Source: a bacterium (lineage in GTDB: Bacteria > Verrucomicrobiota > Verrucomicrobiae > Limisphaerales > J093). Taken from it: a DNA stretch of 6,502 nt. The notes below the pieces were generated by a model. That model searched no databases, was not told the DNA's origin, and was given only the letters and a program-made list of their open reading frames with translations. The DNA lies in assembly GCA_021839785.1 (NCBI GenBank), contig JAKCAB010000854.1:1-6502 (forward strand), read 5' to 3'. Position numbers and translations under genes: made by a program. Positions 6,112 to 6,502 of this stretch are shown here, piece by piece. The stretch's first letter is position 1. Every line of letters begins with the position of its first letter.

Positions 6112-6502
6112 TTACGCCATCCAGGCGCGCGGGCGGTTTTGAATCGCCGGATCGGCCAGGAGCGAACGCGCCAACGCGACGTTCGCCTCGACCTGAAAAT
6201 CGAACATGCCCACGCAGATAAAATCCGCGCCGCTCTCGAGCGCATAGCGGAAGCCCGACTCCGGCCGGATGGCGCCGGCGGCCAGAATCTTGAAGGCGAT
6301 CCACGGTTTCTCGAGCTCGGACATCACCCGCACCGTCCGTTCCGGGTCCATGTCCCAGTAATTGTCGGCCTGGTTGTCGATGACCCTCTGGCTTTGATCC
6401 GGGCGCCGCGCCGACCAATACTTCGCGTGATGGCAGGTCTTGACGTAGAAGTCCGGATCGAAACGGCGCTTCTCGGATTCGACCACCACCTCGATCTGAT
6501 GC
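6112..6502 (-). CDS. Conserved protein of unknown function, possible TIM-barrel C-terminal part (3' end only)
   Basis: The frame stays open past the right edge (codons before the GTG at 6487-6489 read H-Q-I-E), so this is the last 129 residues of a longer protein; the GTG is probably internal. The stop is TAA. Well-ordered blocks are EKRRFDPDFYVKTCHHAKYW (about 10-29), ADNYWDMDPERTVRVM (about 45-60), EKPWIAFKILAAGAI (about 64-78) and GADFICVGMFDFQV (about 91-104). The last two look like successive beta strands of an alpha/beta barrel, each strand followed by a Gly-rich turn. I recall similar sequences in planctomycete and verrucomicrobial proteins annotated as hypothetical, but cannot name a family or activity. 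KTCHH and the paired Trp/Asp motifs are candidates for a ligand or metal site. It is on the same strand as lpxI with a 467-nt repeat-filled gap between, and no clear terminator follows it. Confidence 0.8.
   Translation of the reverse strand, partial: HQIEVVVESEKRRFDPDFYVKTCHHAKYWSARRPDQSQRVIDNQADNYWDMDPERTVRVMSELEKPWIAFKILAAGAIRPESGFRYALESGADFICVGMFDFQVEANVALARSLLADPAIQNRPRAWMA

Overview
The window comes from a GC-rich Gram-negative bacterium, most likely of the Verrucomicrobiota (Pedosphaera/Limisphaerales-like) or a close PVC relative. Four things support this. The left-hand protein ends in the short Ig/Fn3-like C-terminal domain finishing in FYRLRK that is common in that group. A lipid A gene (lpxI) indicates an outer membrane. 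The leucyl-tRNA synthetase is a long form whose zinc module lacks the usual cysteines. Both coding and non-coding DNA is dense with short palindromic repeats. The assignment is inference; no rRNA or tRNA is present to confirm it.

Layout, left to right. Positions 1-1153 (+) hold the 3' part of a gene for a large, probably secreted beta-rich protein; its start lies off the window. A strong hairpin terminator follows at 1244-1291 in the convergent gap. leuS is on the minus strand at 1359-4451 and encodes a 1030-residue leucyl-tRNA synthetase. A 371-nt gap (4452-4822) carries three degenerate copies of a short repeat. lpxI is at 4823-5644 (-). A 467-nt gap (5645-6111) is packed with small palindromes, including two inverted copies of one 25-bp element. 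The minus strand then carries the 3' end of a conserved gene of unknown function, which runs off the right edge.

lpxI and leuS point the same way but are separated by a long repeat-bearing spacer, so a tight operon is not supported. The two complete genes do ordinary housekeeping: the UDP-2,3-diacylglucosamine cleavage step of lipid A synthesis and leucine charging of tRNA.

The most striking observation is that leuS is much longer than its E. coli counterpart (about 860 residues), and much of the excess lies in discrete in-frame inserts. Three of these look at the DNA level like dispersed repeats captured in a coding sequence: a nested hairpin at 3801-3863, a double hairpin at 2295-2375, and a repeat-like stretch at 1881-1931. 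A fourth, roughly 80-residue insert sits in the editing-domain region at 2847-3101. All leave the reading frame open and the catalytic motifs intact. The pattern recalls the Rickettsia palindromic elements, which also insert in frame into essential genes.
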